Part shown: positions 5,755 to 7,923 of the stretch, one piece after another
How positions within the stretch are numbered: the stretch's first letter is position 1
How the letters are laid out: each line of letters begins with the position of its first letter
Assembly (NCBI GenBank): GCA_023390215.1
Contig: JAEWDG010000144.1
Span: 1 to 7,923 of the forward strand
DNA length: 7,923 nucleotides
Reading direction: 5' to 3'
From: Bacteroidota bacterium
GTDB taxonomy: Bacteria > Bacteroidota > Bacteroidia > Chitinophagales > Chitinophagaceae
Made by a program: the position numbers and the translations under genes
Notes under the pieces: generated by a model
Told to the model about the DNA's origin: nothing
Seen by the model: only the letters and a program-made list of their open reading frames with translations
The model's database searches: none

Positions 5755-7923
5755 ATGCTTACAAAATTTTACTCCAAAACTGCTTTGTTGGCGGTTGTAA
5801 CCGGCTTAATCAGCTTGTCGGGTTATAGCCAGAACAGTGTAAGACCTTACACCCAGGTTTACTCTGAAAATTTAAAAGGTGGTACCGTACTTTTTGGTAA
5901 CACCATGATGCACATCATTGACAACAATGCCGTAAACAACACCAAGATGAACGAGCTGGGCAATGCGGCAAACGGACAGGGTGGACTGGGTTTTACCCAG
6001 TACGGGAACGACAACGAAAATATGCAGTTCACAGATGTGGATGCAACACCTGCAAACCTCACGGTTTTCAGTACCGGCGCTTCCGGATGGAAATACCTGG
6101 CAAATGGCAGCGACCAGGGAACTGCCTGGCGCACCCTGAACAATCCGGGCTCTCCCTGGACATCAGGCACAGGAAGCTTTGGTTTTAATCATAGCCAAAC
6201 AACCACCATTCCCAATAACGGAGTTACCTCCTATTTTCTTAAAACGGTGAACATCGCGACACCCGCACTTTATTCAGACTTTACTCTTAATTACAGTTAC
6301 GATGATGCGCTGGTGATTTACGTTAATGGTGCAGAAGTTCGCCGTGTTAATTTGCCCTCTGGAACAATTTCGTATAATACACTTGCATCCTCAACATCAA
6401 ATAGTTCAGGCTCTGTAACGATTCCGGCTAGCAGTTTTACCGCAGGGAATAATATCATTGCGGTGGAATTACATCAGCGTACATCAGGTAATACAGATGC
6501 CTTTTTCGACATGAGTATTACCGGTAATGCATTATCAACTTATAACTCTTCGTCAGCGAACCTGATCCTTCCTTCCGGAACAAATACAGTTAAATTCGCC
6601 CGTTTATACTGGGGCGGACGAATCAACAAATCGGCTGTAACTGCAAGCGCTGATACACTGCGCAAGATCCTGATCCGTAAAGGTACTTCAGGTGCATATT
6701 CAACCGTTCTGGCACCTGCTTCAAACGTGGATCAGTTCTCTTTGAATTCAACTGAATGGGTGTATCAGAGTTACGTTGATGTAACCAGCTTTGTGCAGGC
6801 TAATGGAGCAGGTACATATACCCTCGCGAATCTCCCCGCAACTCCGGGTGCAGTAAGCAGTGGCGGTAAATATGCCGGTTGGTCGATTGTTGTTGCTTAT
6901 GAAAACCTCAACTTAAGTTATAGCAGTGTTCGTATTTATGATGGATATTCTCAGATATATGACAACGGTAGTCCGGTAACACAACAGATCACACTTACAG
7001 GTCTTGATGTTCCCAACAATCCACTTTCAGCAGCAGATGCTGTTATGTCTACTATGGTGTGGGAAGGTGATGGTAACCTGGGCGCAAGCTCCGCGAACCC
7101 TGCCGGTGATTATGTGAAGATCAACAACATCGCGGTTAGTAATGCGGTAAACCCTGTAACGAATTTCTGGAACGGTACCATTTCGAAGAATGGCGCTTTT
7201 GTTTCGGGAACAAAAAATCCTGATTACTTCAATCAGATGGGTATTGATATAGATGAATTCAATGTGGGCACCGGATATAATATTCAGCCGAATGCTACCA
7301 ACGTAAATATCGAGTTCGGTACGGAAGCCGATCAATATTTTCCCAGCGTATTCACTTTTTCGATCCGAATGAAGGATCCTGTGCTGAGCCTTGATAAATC
7401 AGTAGCAGATGCAAGTGGCGATCAACTGGTGGATGCAAACGAGATCCTGACTTACACACTCAGCGGAAGCAACATGGGTTCGGGCACCGCATACAATGCC
7501 GTTATCATAGATACACTCCCTTCAAATGTTACGTATCTGGCAAACAGCATGGAAGTTGTTAATGCGCCCGGGGTAACGGCCGGTTTCAAAACAGATGCTG
7601 CTGATGCAGACATTGCCACCAAAGCAGTTGCTAACGGTAAGACCTACCTGAAGTTTAACATTGGCGAAGGCGCAACAGGCAGCCAGGGCGGCCAGGTACC
7701 TCAGAATACAAGTTATGTACTCAAATTCAAAGTACAGGCAGCGGCAATTCCGGGCAGCATCATTAACACCGCCCGCATCACCGCCACTTCTCAGGCGGGA
7801 GACCAGTTCATCGATGATGGAACTGCGGTTATTTCACCTGCCGGCGGACCTCTGGATGTGAAACTGTTCTCTTTCGATGCGAAACTACAGGGAACTGAAG
7901 GCGCACTGAGTTGGGTAACAGAA
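5755..7923 (+). CDS. Large exported surface protein with nested galactose-binding-like domain and DUF11 repeat (runs off the right edge)
   Basis: From the ATG at 5755, 723 codons are open to the window end. Residues 1-25 are a signal peptide (LLAVVTGLISLSGYSQ). Residues 26-96 and about 258-540 resemble the conserved front part of Bacteroidota and actinobacterial DUF11 proteins: FGNTMMHI, then LILPSGTNTVKFARLYWGG (270-288), YVDVTSFVQ and GWSIVVAYEN (375-384), and VRIYDGY. Between them, about 97-257 read as a galactose-binding-like fold: WKYLANGSDQGTAWR, YFLKTVNI, YDDALVIYVNGAEVRR, NIIAVELHQ, FFDMSITG. A DUF11 domain follows (about 541-690: LSLDKSVADASGDQLVDANE, LTYTL, ITATS). The end, PLDVKLFSFDAKLQG..GALSWVTE, matches the module that commonly precedes a T9SS sorting domain, so secretion to the cell surface is likely though that domain is not visible. 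There is no cysteine in 723 residues. It is probably an adhesin or matrix protein; the ligand is unknown. Confidence 0.9.
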   Translation, partial: MLTKFYSKTALLAVVTGLISLSGYSQNSVRPYTQVYSENLKGGTVLFGNTMMHIIDNNAVNNTKMNELGNAANGQGGLGFTQYGNDNENMQFTDVDATPANLTVFSTGASGWKYLANGSDQGTAWRTLNNPGSPWTSGTGSFGFNHSQTTTIPNNGVTSYFLKTVNIATPALYSDFTLNYSYDDALVIYVNGAEVRRVNLPSGTISYNTLASSTSNSSGSVTIPASSFTAGNNIIAVELHQRTSGNTDAFFDMSITGNALSTYNSSSANLILPSGTNTVKFARLYWGGRINKSAVTASADTLRKILIRKGTSGAYSTVLAPASNVDQFSLNSTEWVYQSYVDVTSFVQANGAGTYTLANLPATPGAVSSGGKYAGWSIVVAYENLNLSYSSVRIYDGYSQIYDNGSPVTQQITLTGLDVPNNPLSAADAVMSTMVWEGDGNLGASSANPAGDYVKINNIAVSNAVNPVTNFWNGTISKNGAFVSGTKNPDYFNQMGIDIDEFNVGTGYNIQPNATNVNIEFGTEADQYFPSVFTFSIRMKDPVLSLDKSVADASGDQLVDANEILTYTLSGSNMGSGTAYNAVIIDTLPSNVTYLANSMEVVNAPGVTAGFKTDAADADIATKAVANGKTYLKFNIGEGATGSQGGQVPQNTSYVLKFKVQAAAIPGSIINTARITATSQAGDQFIDDGTAVISPAGGPLDVKLFSFDAKLQGTEGALSWVTE

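Noticed and set aside
5630..5800. 56-codon leader ORF (MDQVQGERTYSL...) overlapping the surface-protein start
   Set aside because: There is no ribosome site and no recognisable composition. It runs 46 bases into the large gene in another frame, and is most simply explained by chance.
5859..6170. 103-codon minus-strand ORF
   Set aside because: It is antisense to the surface-protein gene; the Pro/Ser/Phe-rich composition suggests a shadow.
7027..7335. 102-codon minus-strand ORF
   Set aside because: It is antisense to the large surface-protein frame, which is open throughout and has clear domains.

Overview
The window looks like a chromosomal segment of a Bacteroidota bacterium, probably of the Chitinophaga/Sphingobacteria side. 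The grounds are: starts with little or no Shine-Dalgarno sequence, promoter candidates of the TAnnTTTG type, several hypothetical envelope proteins, and a very large cysteine-free exported protein whose last visible residues match the module that usually precedes the sorting domain of type IX secretion (T9SS) substrates. No rRNA, tRNA, CRISPR array or insertion sequence was seen.

Layout. Bases 1-355 (minus) hold the first 118 codons of a MurC-like Mur ligase. Divergent from it, 453-1097 (plus) encodes an exported lipoprotein-type methionine sulfoxide reductase A (MsrA). It meets, stop codon to stop codon with no spacer, an unrecognised helical protein at 1098-1571 (minus). A small 66-aa ORF (1615-1815, minus) lies upstream of that, behind a Bacteroidota-type promoter that overlaps a near-perfect palindrome. 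Next comes a minus-strand run: a cyclophilin (4284-4733), an exported Ppx/GppA-like ASKHA protein (3008-4180), and a membrane-anchored coiled-coil protein (1997-2983) that follows it after a 24-bp gap. Divergent from the cyclophilin is a second MsrA (4875-5426, plus), cytoplasmic and cysteine-rich. After a 328-bp leader with a promoter and two inverted repeats, a large surface protein starts at 5755 (plus) and runs off the window with 723 codons open.

How the genes may work together. The recurring theme is the cell envelope and protein quality: peptidoglycan precursor ligation, two MsrA enzymes in different compartments, a proline isomerase, and an exported ASKHA protein next to a periplasm-facing anchor. 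The two least described items are the exported Ppx/GppA-like protein plus coiled-coil pair, which may be a functional unit of unknown role, and the exported MsrA that has lost every cysteine except the catalytic one and the predicted lipidated one. The surface protein carries what looks like a complete galactose-binding-like domain nested inside another conserved module. Functional links between neighbours are inferred from position only.
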